Positions 34,028-45,214 of a stretch of DNA of 64,000 nucleotides are shown piece after piece. The notes under the pieces are model-generated. The model was given only the letters and a program-made list of their open reading frames with translations, was not told the origin of the DNA and ran no database searches. Numbering within the stretch: the first letter of the stretch is position 1; each line of letters begins with the position of its first letter. The DNA is taken from the NCBI GenBank assembly GCA_014621425.1, contig JAANBB010000166.1, positions 1 to 64,000 on the forward strand, in the 5' to 3' direction. The DNA is from Cylindrodendrum hubeiense. Taxonomy: Eukaryota; Ascomycota; Sordariomycetes; Hypocreales; Nectriaceae. The position numbers and the translations under genes were made by a program.

Positions 34028-36781
34028 ATGAGTTCCTGTATGGCCACACCGACCTCTCTGCTCCTACGCTCTGGAGCCTAGGGCAAAGGAACAACTGCTG
34101 ATTCTCCCGGTGCTGCAGTGAAACAGTTCATCCGCAACGTGCGTGCGGCCAAGACGATTGCCGACGAGCGAGCCGTCATCCAGAAGGAGAGCGCTGCCAT
34201 CCGTGCAAGCTTCAGGGAGGAGAGCCATGATGCCAACACTCGGTGGGTGCCCGTGGCAGCACGGCCGCCGCAGAAGGCCATGGGACTTGTGCTGACAAGC
34301 CTGGAATAGTCGAAACAATGTTGCGAAACTCCTCTACCTCTTTACCCTCGGAGAGCGAACCCACTTCGGACAGATTGAGTGCTTGAAGCTCCTAGCATCC
34401 CCCCGATTCGCCGACAAGCGCCTGGGCCACCTGGCCACGAGCTTGCTGCTTGATGAGAACCAAGAGGTCCTGACGCTGGTGACCAACTCGCTCCAGAAGT
34501 ATGCCCGACCCCTGGCTGACGTGACCGCTGCATCGCTAACCCCGAGACTAGTGATCTCGGCCACTCCAACCAATATGTCGTCGGCCTCGCGCTGTGCACG
34601 CTGGGCAACATTGCCTCGATCGAGATGTCGCGAGATCTCTTCGCCGAAATTGAGAACCTCGTCTCTACTTCCAACCCCTACATCAGACGGAAGGCCGCTC
34701 TCTGCGCCATGCGGATAACTCGCAAGGTCCCCGACCTTCAGGAGCACTTCGTCGAGAAGGCGTCGCAACTTCTGTCCGATCGAAACCATGGTGTCTTGCT
34801 CTGTGGATTGACTCTGGTAATCAGCCTGTGCGAGGCTGATGAGGAGGAGGGTGGCGAGGAAGGAATCGTTGAGAAGTTTAGGTCCTTTGTCCCGGGGTTG
34901 GTTCGAACTCTCAAGGGCCTGGCGACCTCAGGATACGCGCCCGAGCATGACGTTACCGGAATTACCGACCCCTTCCTACAGGTCAAGATTTTGCACCTCC
35001 TGCGAGTCTTGGCCGTTGGAGATGCCGAGACCAGCGAGCAGATCAACGACATCCTGGCGCAAGTCGCCACCAACACCGAATCCTCCAAGAACGTCGGTAA
35101 CTCCATCCTGTACGAGGCGGTTCGAACCATTCTCGACATCGAGGCCGACTCCGGCTTAAGGGTTCTCGGTGTGAACATCCTGGGTAAATTCCTCACCAAC
35201 CGCGACAACAACATTCGATATGTGGCACTCAACACCCTCATTAAGGTGGTTGCAATTGAGCCAAATGCTGTGCAGAGACACCGAAACACCATCTTGGAGT
35301 GTCTACGGGATCCTGATATTAGTATCCGACGCCGCGCCCTGGACCTCAGCTTCACTCTAATTAACGAGAGCAACGTGCGGGTTTTGATTCGGGAACTTCT
35401 GGCTTTCTTGGAGGTTGCGGACAACGAGTTCAAGCCGACCATGACCAGCCAGATTGGCATTGCAGCTGACAAGTTTTCCCCCAACAAGCGGTGGCATTTC
35501 GATACGATGCTGCGCGTCCTGTCGCTGGCTGGCAACTATGTCAAGGAGCAGATCCTGTCCTCGTTCGTGCGACTTGTCGCGACGAGCCCTGAGCTCCAGA
35601 CTTACGCCGTGCAGAAGCTGTACATCAACCTCAAGAAGGACATTACCCAGGAGAGCTTGACGCAAGCCGGAGCCTGGTGCGTCGGCGAGTACTCGGGCGC
35701 CCTCCTCAAGGGTGGCCAGTACGAGGAAGAGGAGCTGGTTCAGGAGGTCAAGGAGTCCGAAATTGTTGACCTGTTCTCACTCATCTTGAACAGTGCCTAT
35801 GGGACTCAAGTGACGACCGAGTACATCATCACCGCCCTCATGAAGCTGACTACTCGATTCTCGGATGCTTCTCAGGTTGAGAGGATTCGGCGCCTGATGC
35901 AGCACAACCAGACCAGCCTAGACGTCGAGGTGCAGCAGCGAGCAGTCGAGTATGGCAACCTCTTCCAGTTTGACCAAGTGCGAAGGGGTGTGCTTGAGAA
36001 GATGCCCGTTCCTCAGATCAAGGAGGAGTCCCGAGTTCTTGGCGCGGCTCCTACCAAGAAGAAGGCTGCGAACCGGAAATCGCGCGTCATCAAGCCGACG
36101 GAGCAGGATCTTCTCGACATCATGGACTCGCCCGCTGCCACCCCCTCCGCACCGTCGACGACCAACACCGATCTCCTTGCCGATATCCTTGGCGGCACCA
36201 CCTCTCCGGCTCCCTCCTCCACTTCCCCGCCGCCCCCGCAGTCCAATGTCTCATCCATCATGGATCTATTCGGGTCGGGCCCCGAGCAATCGACGGCATC
36301 CCCTGCGCCCTCGTCCTCGACCCTCGATCTCATGTCACCAGTATCGGCCGCATCGCCCCAGCCTCAGGCCGCTCAGGCGCCTGCCGGAATCCCCTGTTAC
36401 GATGCCAATGATCTCAACCTGACGTTCCAGATCCAAAGGAACGCCGAGGGTATGATCCAGGCCATTGCCAAGTTCCGCAACAGTGGGCCGGCAACCTTGT
36501 CCAACGTGGGCGTGCAGGCCGCTGTTCCCAAGTCTCAGAAGCTGCAGTTGCTGAGCATCTCCTCCTCAGACCTCGCGCCTGGGACTGAAGCTACCCAGAC
36601 GATGAGAGTCTCTGGATGCAAGGGGGTAAGTTTCCATTCCTATGATTTCCATGAGTGCCAAGTTCAGAACAGTTTGCTAACTATTGCCTTGTAGCCTCTA
36701 CGACTGCGACTGAGGATTACGTACATGCACCCAAGCGCAGGACAGGTTATGGACCAGGTCAACTGGACAGAGCCTTCATAG
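34028..36781 (+). CDS. APL4: AP-1 complex gamma-adaptin
   Basis: Five exons: 34028-34037, 34119-34242, 34310-34498, 34552-36625 and 36695-36781, for 827 aa. The start is [20 protein letters not shown]. The first ~590 residues are the armadillo-like trunk with typical adaptin blocks ([55 protein letters not shown]). A Pro/Ser hinge (about 610-700) with acidic DLFGSGPE and DLLADILGG motifs, which can bind clathrin or accessory proteins, leads to the gamma-ear ([20 protein letters not shown] to VNWTEPS). It sorts cargo between TGN and endosomes with clathrin. The last intron is read through without a stop for some length, so automatic predictions may miss exon 5. Confidence 0.96.
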
Positions 36782-37174
36782 GCGGGTTGAAAGAAGACAG
36801 GCCGTCAGTGGAGGTGCTGTCGTACGTAATGCGGAGGGGGACGTTGGGGGTGGGAGTGGGAGTGATGTCTGGGGATGGAAGAAGATAGAACCCGTTTAAA
36901 ATGACGATCAAAACGTCCTTTGTTTACACAACCAGAGCCCGGTTCAATTTCTTAGTGCTGTCACTCTGTTCATGTTCATGTTCATGTTCATGTTCATGGT
37001 TGGGTTGGGTTGGATGGAGATGGAGCCTTAGTAACTGGCCTCGACGATTACTTGGCTGACTTATTAGACGTGGTGAGAACCCCACATATTGATACAACAC
37101 CATCAACTTGACTTAACTTGACTTGACTTTACCCAGTTTCATCACAATACTACAGCTTCCGTAACCACAACGTC
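36782..37174. other. Intergenic between gamma-adaptin and OXNAD1-like gene
   Basis: 393 bp of UTR and promoter sequence with a (TTCATG)5 repeat at 36969-36998 followed by GGGTT repeats. No gene is seen. Confidence 0.5.
36969..36998. repeat. (TTCATG)5 microsatellite
   Basis: Five exact copies of the hexamer TTCATG, followed by (GGGTT)2-like sequence, lie in the gamma-adaptin 3' flank. Confidence 0.9.
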
Positions 37175-38297
37175 TTGATGATCCAAAGAGCGCGAATCCT
37201 CCCGATTCACATTCGCCCTGTCATTTTGGAAGCTAGAAGGGCCAGAAAGCATTTACCAGCGACACCTAAGAGCCTAATCTATACGACAGCCATGGGCGCG
37301 GTTCGCACTGGGCATCTCGAGAGAACAGCCCAGGAACCGAGAGATGAGGTAGCTACAGCCTTGCTAGTTTAAATATGGGGTGTTTAACTGACGTGGGACC
37401 TGGGTAGGGCTTGCACACGGTGACACTGAGTCGTGTAGATCAGGTCAATGAACGCGTGCGACTATTCCGGTTGTCGCTTCAGTCTCCTGTGTCGGTATGT
37501 GCACTGCTCTAGTTTCGAAAGACTTATATGAATCTGCCTGTATTTGAAAAGAAGCCATCCTCACGTACATCATCATGTCTTAGTTTTCACCTGGCCAATG
37601 GCTCGACACATACGTCCCCGGCCTCGCCAAACCAGGCGGGTTCACACTCACATCGCCGCCCTCGACCGCAGCGACGACTGAGAGTCCCTACTTCGAGCTC
37701 GCTATACAAGAGTCCCCTGAAAACCCGCCGGCCGCGTGGCTCTGGCGCCCGGCGCAGGAGATTCTCGGGTCGAACCTCAGCGTGCGCGTGGGAGGCAGTT
37801 TCGTGTTCCCGCCAGCCGGGAGGGCGCCCGCCGAGATTCGGCGGGCCGTCTTCGTAGCGGGCGGGGTGGGCATCAACCCGCTGATGAGTATGATGAGTTA
37901 CATCGCCGAGGGAGGGCTCAATTGCGATGTGCAGTTTCTGTATGCGGCCAAGATTCCCGCGCGTGGTGTGGCCGAAGTGCTCTTTGTGAGGCGGATTGCG
38001 AGGCTGTTTGGCGAGCGCAAGCTCAAGGGAAGGTTTCGGATATTTGCGACGGACACATCCCCGGAGACAGATCTCTTACATGGCTTGGGCAACGAGTTTA
38101 ACAAGGCTGGGCTTGAGATCCAGGCGCGCCGTTTTGGGCATGAGGACCTCAAGGCCGCTGTCGGCGCAGAGAAGGATTCGTGTGTTGTCTATGTATGTGG
38201 GCCTCCGACAATGACAGATGAAATGGTTGATATCTTAACGTCAGCGGAGGGTGTTGGGCTGGAGCCGGGACAAGTCATGACGGAAAAGTGGTGGTAG
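37175..38297 (+). CDS. OXNAD1-like ferredoxin-reductase-fold oxidoreductase
   Basis: Three exons, 37175-37348, 37408-37494 and 37584-38297, give 324 aa. The first ~57 residues (MIQRARILPIHIRPVILEAR...) are basic and look like a mitochondrial presequence; an internal Met (37292) could give a shorter form. The flavin domain contains SPGQWLDTYVPG and GGFTLTSPP, which bind FAD or FMN. The NAD domain begins with VFVAGGVGINPLMSMM near 175-190 and ends VYVCGPPTMTDEMV. It resembles animal OXNAD1 and the electron-transfer half of cytochrome b5 reductases, but without a cytochrome or ferredoxin domain. The electron acceptor is unknown. It is convergent with the NCBP3-like gene (253-bp gap). Confidence 0.85.
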
Positions 38298-38550
38298 AGT
38301 GTCATGGTCTGAACGAGCTGGCGCAAGTTTTCAGCCCCAGGAAGCTCACAGATTCAGTCACTCAAGAGAGGAGGAAGGGGGATGCCAGTTATTGTCCAGA
38401 GTATCACTGTTTGATCTTTTTGTTGCGCCGTGGTATCTATAGTAACCTATCCTCGATGCACCCACCCACTCCGTCCCATCCGTGGCCATGACGGTAAGCA
38501 TGGCCATGACCATGTGCATTTTGTTGTCCCTCGACACTCCTATCCCTTGC

Positions 38551-39855
38551 CTACGAGAAGAGGTCTTCAGCCCTCTGCCGCTGCTTCGTCCGGCGGTTGC
38601 CGTCAAACAGCTCCTTGCCTGCATTGCCACCGCCGAAGCGGTCCGGGAACAGCTCTTTTGCGCTCGCTCCCGCGGCGCCCTTGATGGAGAAGCCTTCGCC
38701 GTCACCCCGCTGGTTCGCAATGCCGCGGATATTGAAAGCGCCGCCCGCAGGGGCGTCAGGCACCGCGACAATCTTCGGCCGATCCTCCTCCCTAAGGTGT
38801 GCCGATCCGATGGCACGTTCCAGCTGGTCTAGCCGACTGCTGCCACGGCTGCCAGAGCCTCGGACTGGGAAGAGCTCCTTAGTTGGAAATAACTCTTTGG
38901 TGCTGTTTGTTGAAATGCGGTCCTTCAGGGTGCGGGCCCTGACCCTGTTGCCGGACGAGCTGGCTCGCTCGTCCATCACATCGTCGCCGTCGCCGTCGCG
39001 CATTGGCGAAGCTGACCGATCGCGCGCGGTTCTGCGGGTCGCGAACAGTTCCTTCCCCTGGTTTTCCCTGGCGTATGATCGCGGGCGGTCGTCCGAATCT
39101 GAATGCCGCCGCTCTCTGGAAGCTCGTGGTGCTTCATCGTACATGCTCGCCTCGAAGGTCTCGACATCTTCTTCGGAATCCCGTCTCTGCCGCCCACTGC
39201 TCCTGCGATAGTCGCTATCTCTGCCGTCTCGGCGGTAATCGCCATCTCGTTCTCGGTACCTGGAGCGATTGTCCTGATTCCGGCGGCGTCGCTCTTCGGG
39301 GTCGTGTTCGGGGTGGAGGAGGTAGTAGCGACTGCGCGTGGCGGCGCCGGCCTGCTTCTTGTCGTTCGCCAGAGCGAATCGTACGTGGAGGGTGATTTCG
39401 GGCCTGTCGTCAACGGGCTTTGCGGGGAGCGTCTCGCCGATTGCGAGAGCTGTGGCGTCTGCGACCGGGACGGCGCTCAGTGCGACAAAAGCGTCGCGGG
39501 TTGTGTCCTCGGAGCTGAAGACGAGGTTGGCTGACGAGTCATCGATCCATTCGACTCGGTCGACTATGCCAAAGTGGGCTTTGACGTATGCCTTGATGTC
39601 GTTTGTGTGTAGGGAGTCCACGCCATGAATGTGGACCTTGTTAGGGACAATCGTCTTGGAGTCGTCTGCCGGGGGGTCGTCGTCGGCAACCTCGCCAGGC
39701 TCCTCCGGCTCATCGGGCTGCTACAAGGGAGTTAATACCATAGTCGGGGGATGCCCTCTGTCCAGACTCACAAGGATGTCATTGTGTCCAGAGTCAGCGA
39801 TGGGTGCGTCGAGCGTCGTATCGACGGCATCGTCCATCTCGATATCCAAATCCAT
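38551..39855 (-). CDS. NCBP3: NCBP3/DUF2414-like RNA-binding protein with KELF repeats
   Basis: Two exons, 39855-39772 and 39720-38551, with a 51-bp intron (GTGAGT...TTGTAG), give 417 aa. An acidic N-terminus leads to an RRM-like segment (about 55-135: KVHIHGVDSLHTNDIKAYV, WIDDSSANLVFSSEDTTRDA, ITLHVRFALANDKK). This matches the DUF2414 / nuclear cap-binding subunit 3 family, which binds capped mRNA and the TREX export machinery. The middle is Arg/Asp/Ser-rich and disordered. Five KELF tetrapeptides, mostly KELFP, punctuate the C-terminal half, and the last residues are AEDLFS. The repeats look like short linear binding motifs; their partner is unknown. The nuclear mRNA role is inferred from the family. 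Confidence 0.82.
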
Positions 39856-40628
39856 CTTGTCGCGTGGGGAGGGCGAAGAGGGGATAAGCTGTTGGGGTGG
39901 GAGTTATGTAGTGAATTGGGGCATATATGAGAGAAGCTTCACGCGCATTAAAGGTTCGATTGAGAAGAGAGCGGCGATCTTGAAGGTGTAAGAATGCGCA
40001 AAGGAGGAGGGAGGTGATAGCGAGGTTTAGTCCAGGATGAAGGCTGGGGAGCGTGGAGCAGTGGAGTTCCGTGAGGCTGAGGCCGAGCACGCCCACCAAC
40101 CGACCTTGTTGGTGGCCTGCGGTACTCCACTGACCTGGAGCTTCCTCCAGCACACCTAGCCCCTAAAGCCTAAGCTGTTACAGCGCATCGCACAAGCGGG
40201 TCCTCGCCATCAGTGCACGCTCTGCAAAGTACCTTTACCCACCCGTCGCATGTGGCTGAGGTACCTGACCTTTGGCTCCCCCAGTTGTTCCAAAGCCAAA
40301 ACGGAGCTCAATCTCCATAACGGACGCAAAAACGGACACCGACTAACGGACACCGACTGACTAACGGACACCGACTAACGCAACCCCGTTATGAATCGCA
40401 TCATCACTCAACCACCACACATATCCTGCGGACAGATTGACATATCCTCGGTATTGTGCAATTTTATTTCCTATTCCGTAGTTACTAAGCACAGATACAA
40501 GCTAGTAAGTAGCCTCACCCACAGGTATCAGCACATTTTTGAGAATTTTCGCTCGGTATCACAGCCGAGATGGCTTCCTTGATGTCAAGGGCATGTTGCT
40601 TGCACGGCGCCAAGACTTGATCTCGTTC
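39856..40628. other. Intergenic at edge of the accessory island
   Basis: It holds the promoter of the NCBP3-like gene and the 3' side of the decayed NLR gene. A 14-bp tandem repeat lies at 40331-40376. The sequence becomes more AT-rich from about 40400 onward. Confidence 0.5.
40331..40380. repeat. 14-bp tandem repeat (AACGGACACCGACT)x3
   Basis: There are three exact copies, at 40331-40344, 40345-40358 and 40363-40376, the last set off by a 4-bp GACT. They sit at the boundary between housekeeping DNA and the AT-richer island. Confidence 0.9.
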
Positions 40629-43620
40629 CTAGTGTATCGTCAGATCCTTGGTGGATAAGAAAACACGACACCTCTCGCAACGGAGCATCCTCCATAGCAA
40701 TGGCATCACTCGATCTTCTGGAGTAGCGAAGAACTCCGTATCCGGGTCGTAACCTGATTTCAAAATATTGCAGATCTCTGCATGAATCCCAAGTCCCTTT
40801 TCGATTCCGGAGCAATCAGAATCGTCGTTGCAACCATCTTCAAGGGGCGGCCAAGATTCCACACCATCCGCTATGCACTGCGTAATACAAGCCACTAGTG
40901 TTCGATGATTCATATGCTTCTGCACTTTTGATATGCATCCGTTAGGGCACTGTTCATGTTTCGTTATAGTGACCATGTACTGTAGCAATTTTGATAGTAT
41001 TATTTGATCGGAACTCCTCTCGGCAAGAAGCAGCATTGCTCGGCAAGTAAGAGCATAATTGTTGTGACGAGAGGCGTAGAGAATGTTAAAGACCAGGACG
41101 CCGGTAGTGTTGTGTCGTCAATGAAATCCCCCAGGGCTTTGTCCAGGGCTTCGTCCTGCAAGGCTTCATTGCGGCCCAGAGGAGGTGAACGATTATGGAG
41201 CTCGTTAGGCCAGCTTGTCATTTCAAGGGATAGATTCTTCACCTCGTGGCACCGCCAATCTCTATCCATCCATGGCATTCTCATCATCTCATGAGGTTCG
41301 GAGATGATCCGACCGAAAGCGCCCCAGGTTCGTGAAGATTCGCTTAAAAGGGGTACGTGATGATGCCAATAGGTGGCGGCGTACCCCAGAAACAGGGAAT
41401 TCATGAGGCTGGAAGTAGCTTGTTTCCCGTTGGGCAGAATGCTTGTCGGTATTGGAGCGAGGTCCTGATGTTGACCACCATAGCGAGTACCTGATCTCAC
41501 CACACGACTTGCAAAGCGTCCGATGCGAGTTCCTGGACTGCCTCTAATGTCGTTATTCACGGTGTGCTCTGCCATCTCAGTCAAAGGAAGATGCAGAAGA
41601 GGCCCCGCGTCAGTTCGTAGTCGCTCAGTGTCGTTCTAAAGTTTTCGAGACTCAAATAAGTGACGCAGATTTCTCCCACGTGGTGATCTAATTCTACCCA
41701 GTTCAAATGAAACACTTCCAGTGGCCCAACCTCCAGACACAGCAGAAACTCTCGCACCGAGTGGTGACTGAAATGAACCATGTTGTCTGTCTCCTCAACG
41801 TAGACTTGGTTCTCGCACCAGGCGTTTATACGTTCAATGCCGTTGATGAGGGTTTCCTAATCTTAGTTTCGCTGCCTTACCTCGATGGATAAAGCTTCTC
41901 GGAGTTGGCTGAGTGAGAGAGGCTGCCGCGCAACAGCAGTTCATCTGAATATTTTGGTGGCAATTTATTGACTATGTTGCTCAATACGTCGTAGGGCGCG
42001 GTTAAAGGTACCTGGAAGGTCCGCAGGGATGTCTCGCAAGGGTTTTCTAATATCCTTGTCGTTCTTACAGGAGCATATGTCCTGGATAGTTAAGGAAACC
42101 CATAAAACCCTGTTGGTAGACATTCAGCAAAATGTTTGTTTCCAACGTCGCAGAGGAAATAGTAGCACTTACATCCCTTCTTCTTTGATCGCGATGGCCT
42201 CGAGAATTTCCCGAATAATACTTTTATATCCTACAACCAGCTCGTTGAGGGACTGTCTTTCCCGAATTACATCTTCAGCGAAGGCCATAATGTCAACACT
42301 GGTCTCGCGAGTCCCTGTGACTAAGCGTGTGACGGAGTGAAAATTCTTATCCATGACTTGAATAGTCGCCTCCCTGCCCGAAAATAGTACTTTTATTCTT
42401 TGCGAAAGGTCACTATCACTGATAAGCCCAGAAAAGAAGTGGTATAGTACGCGTTGATGAGAATAGTAACATTCGTCGATTCCGTCTACAACGAGAAACC
42501 AGTCTTCGAAAAACGTCAAAGCCCGAGAGAAGCGTCGCATAAGTGAGTCTGTGGACAAGTAATCGTTTTTGGCTTCCTCGAGACACCTTGTAAGTGCTAG
42601 TATAAGGTTAGGGTCGAGCGCATCAAAGGGAAGTGAAGACAAGGGTTGTCGAATCAGTGATCGGATGACGATATCAGAATCCATGCTATCGTGTTCATCG
42701 AATCGGCAAAATATGAGAGAAATAAATTGTCTTGGATTTTTGTTTCGGTAGACGTATGAGATGGTACTTGGTCTATGTGCAAAATGTGGTTAGGAATGAT
42801 GCGGAGAAGTTGAGGGCGTATTATAGATGAGTGGACTGGAGTCTTACGCCAAGATGGATTTACCAGATCCAACTATAAGATTGTGAGCAGGTAAGAAAAG
42901 AGGCTCTCGTATTCGCAGTGGGGAACTCACTTTTTCCGGTGATATGTAATACAGCTGAAGAATGGCTGCTTTACTCCCGTTGAAACCTGTCACTCTTAAA
43001 TACCCATCTGGCCGTGCCATGATGACGCTTGTTCCGAGCGTTGTTGAAATCTGCGGTGCAATTGTATGATGACAGGGTTTCGAGGAGTTTATGTCGCTTG
43101 TGATCTATATTGCAAGGCTTAGATCCTGCTAGATACAAACTAGGAATAGGTGGGCTCTTACCTGCTGCTTGTTTCCTCCCCTCATCCCCTCGGATTTGCA
43201 GATCCCGTTTAGATTTGGAGAACCATGAAGATGTTTGCTTGCGGCTGTTGCCAGCATCTTCTCGCTCAGTCGCCTGCAAGCGATGCTCTTCCGAGTCTGA
43301 CTGTGCCTTAGCAAGACTAAACTCCTCTCGTACATCTTCAGCTCTAGCTCGAACTTCTTCGGTATATGGTCGTGTCTCTAACTGGAAGGATTGGGTGAGT
43401 GCCTCTCAGGCCTGTGTCTTTACTTCAGAGCGTATTAGAGAGACGTGAGGTGCAATCTGGCGGACTCAACTTTAGGAACCTACATGGGCGGCGGATAGCA
43501 ATGACAATGTGCTCGCAACAAGTGACGGTAGCTGAGTGAAATTTGCACACAGCATCTTTCTGACGCACCGAACTTGTAAAAAGCGCTTGATATTCAGAAA
43601 GTCGATTGCTCAAAGCTCCA
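40629..43620 (-). pseudogene. Decayed NACHT-domain NLR-type gene with multiple in-frame stops
   Basis: The reading is collinear with fungal NACHT (STAND/NLR-type) proteins. Inferred exons on the minus strand are about 43613-43473, ~43411-43162, 43104-42931, 42872-42848, 42772-42173 and 42109 onward. Preserved landmarks are a coiled segment (RAEDVREEFSLAKAQSD), Walker A split by an intron (LHITGK + IGSGKSILA), SLIFCRFDEHDS, Walker B FLVVDGIDEC, KVLFSGRE, PLSLSQLREALSIE and FSHHSVREFLL. In-frame stops interrupt it at 43406-43408 (TGA; this one depends on the exon boundary), 42971-42973 (TAA after FQRE), 41965-41967 (TAA), 41941-41943 (TGA where FRW is expected), 41863-41865 (TAA) and 41857-41859 (TAG). 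Likely frameshifts follow near 41590 and 41035. The 5' end is not definable. A functional product is very unlikely. Such receptors detect non-self and trigger cell death in fungi. Confidence 0.85.
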
Positions 43621-45214
43621 AACGTGGAGGCCCTCTATGTCGAGATTTAGGAGAGTTGTGAGGGCCTACACTCCAGAGCTTGTTGGTATGTGATATTATG
43701 TGATATGTGTAGCTCTGCAGCCTGGCGGGCAGAAAATGCGCCACCAGCTGCAGTCAGGGCCATTCAGGTCAGGTGGAAAGCATCCGGGGTGGGGGTCAGT
43801 TGAGTTGTAATAAGCACTGGCCGTGGCAGCCTTGTAAACTAGAATGCAATGTTGGGCATTTCCGTGGACCAGCGGCGCTTTGTGGAGTTTCCCTTTCGCA
43901 GCGTGGTTGCACGGGGAGTTACGTATCAATTAAACTCACCCGATAGCATCGAATCAAGCTAAGCTAACGGCAGACTGGGTGGTGGCCTGAACAGCCATCT
44001 AACCTGACCTAAATATTGCCAGAGTTGCGCAACACTTCTAGATACGGATAACAAAGGAAGAAGAGACACAAATCTCATCAATGTCCCCTTCTATCTCACG
44101 CTAACTGAGCAATCCCCAATCTCTGTACCACACACAACTGCCCATGGTCCATCTCTCCGGACTCCTAGTCAAGGTGCGGAGATCATCATACAAATACTTG
44201 GCGCCAGTCCCATTAAGACCAGATACGACAGTGAGCCCAGTTGGGAGCGATAGCAATTTGCAATCAAACGTAGAATCCAATAGATTCTCAAGAATGACTA
44301 GGTTCCCTTGATCAAGATTAATGTTGGCCAGCACCTCGGCCGGGTCATCAACAGACACTGCCGCTTTGTACAGCTCAGGTCCGGAATGTAGTCTTCGGCG
44401 ACAGGTGGGTCTTCGGGATTGAGTGGGTCCCGGAGGTTGCTCGCCTTGGGCTATTCAGTCATCTGGTATAACGGCAACATGTGTATTTGGGAGGAGCATG
44501 AACAGCTGTTTGATCGCGAAGACTGGAGAGTCGAGATCCTAGTGCTTTGGAAGAATCACCAAATGGCCGGCTTGCTGGCCCGTCTCGACCGGAAGAAGTC
44601 AAATATTGGTATCCTAGTCAAGACACTGAATCTAGCAGTCAAATCTCAGGAGCCGCTTCTGACTCAAAACTATCAATGAGACCCAAGAACACTCCAGGGG
44701 AAATCACTGTATCAATAACAACAACCACCAACAAACTCTCCATATCGCTAAACAAGATATTTGGATTCCTTAAAGATCGGGGTCGGCTTTGCAGTTATCG
44801 CCATGCGTTAGTTGGTAGTTCGTGTTTGTGTGTCAAAGAGATTTTATTCAACATTCCCTCAGTTTCCCAGGGGTTAAATAGAATTTGACTGCTAGAAATT
44901 GTACCCAGCAAGATCCAAACTACGGAGCTTTTTCTACTAAACTGCGAAAAAATACATACAGCGTCTTGGGGTATATCAACCAGCCCTTTCTTCTATGCAT
45001 CTAAAGTCTTAATGTCGTGGTTGCCGAAATGAGCGGGTCCCCGGGCACGCCAAAATCGTACCCTCGGTATCAACTCCCAGATTGTTTGAACGCCTCATTA
45101 TGTCCCACCAAAAAGTCCAAGCCAAGTCGCTCCCAGTGTATCCAACCCGTTCTATCCAGTTAAAACAAAATTCCGTTTCTCGTGCCAAGCAAGTCCCTTT
45201 TGTCAGTTCATCGT
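43621..45214. other. AT-rich accessory stretch between NLR remnant and coiled-coil gene
   Basis: No intact gene is seen. On the minus strand a frame from about 44460 to 44101 (roughly 117 codons, ending YRDWGLLS) reads like real protein (VDDPAEVLANINLDQGNLVI, DDLRTLTRSPERW) but has no recognised family or good start. It may be a gene remnant or an orphan exon. Confidence 0.4.

Noticed and set aside
41836..41886. An intron starting GTAAGG just after LREALSIE in the NLR remnant, which might remove two of the stops.
   Set aside because: The segment between the blocks has the same spacing as intact relatives (13 residues), and the only acceptor removing both stops would leave a 24-bp intron, too short to splice.
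42873..42979. A GTAAAG donor overlapping the TAA at 42971 that could splice around that stop.
   Set aside because: It would delete the VLHITGK strand immediately before the P-loop, so the nucleotide-binding fold would be lost; the GTGAGT donor at 42930 restores the family sequence instead.
40400..45200. A transposable element as the source of the AT-rich island.
   Set aside because: I found no terminal repeats, transposase, integrase or reverse-transcriptase motifs; the recognisable coding remnant is an NLR-type gene.
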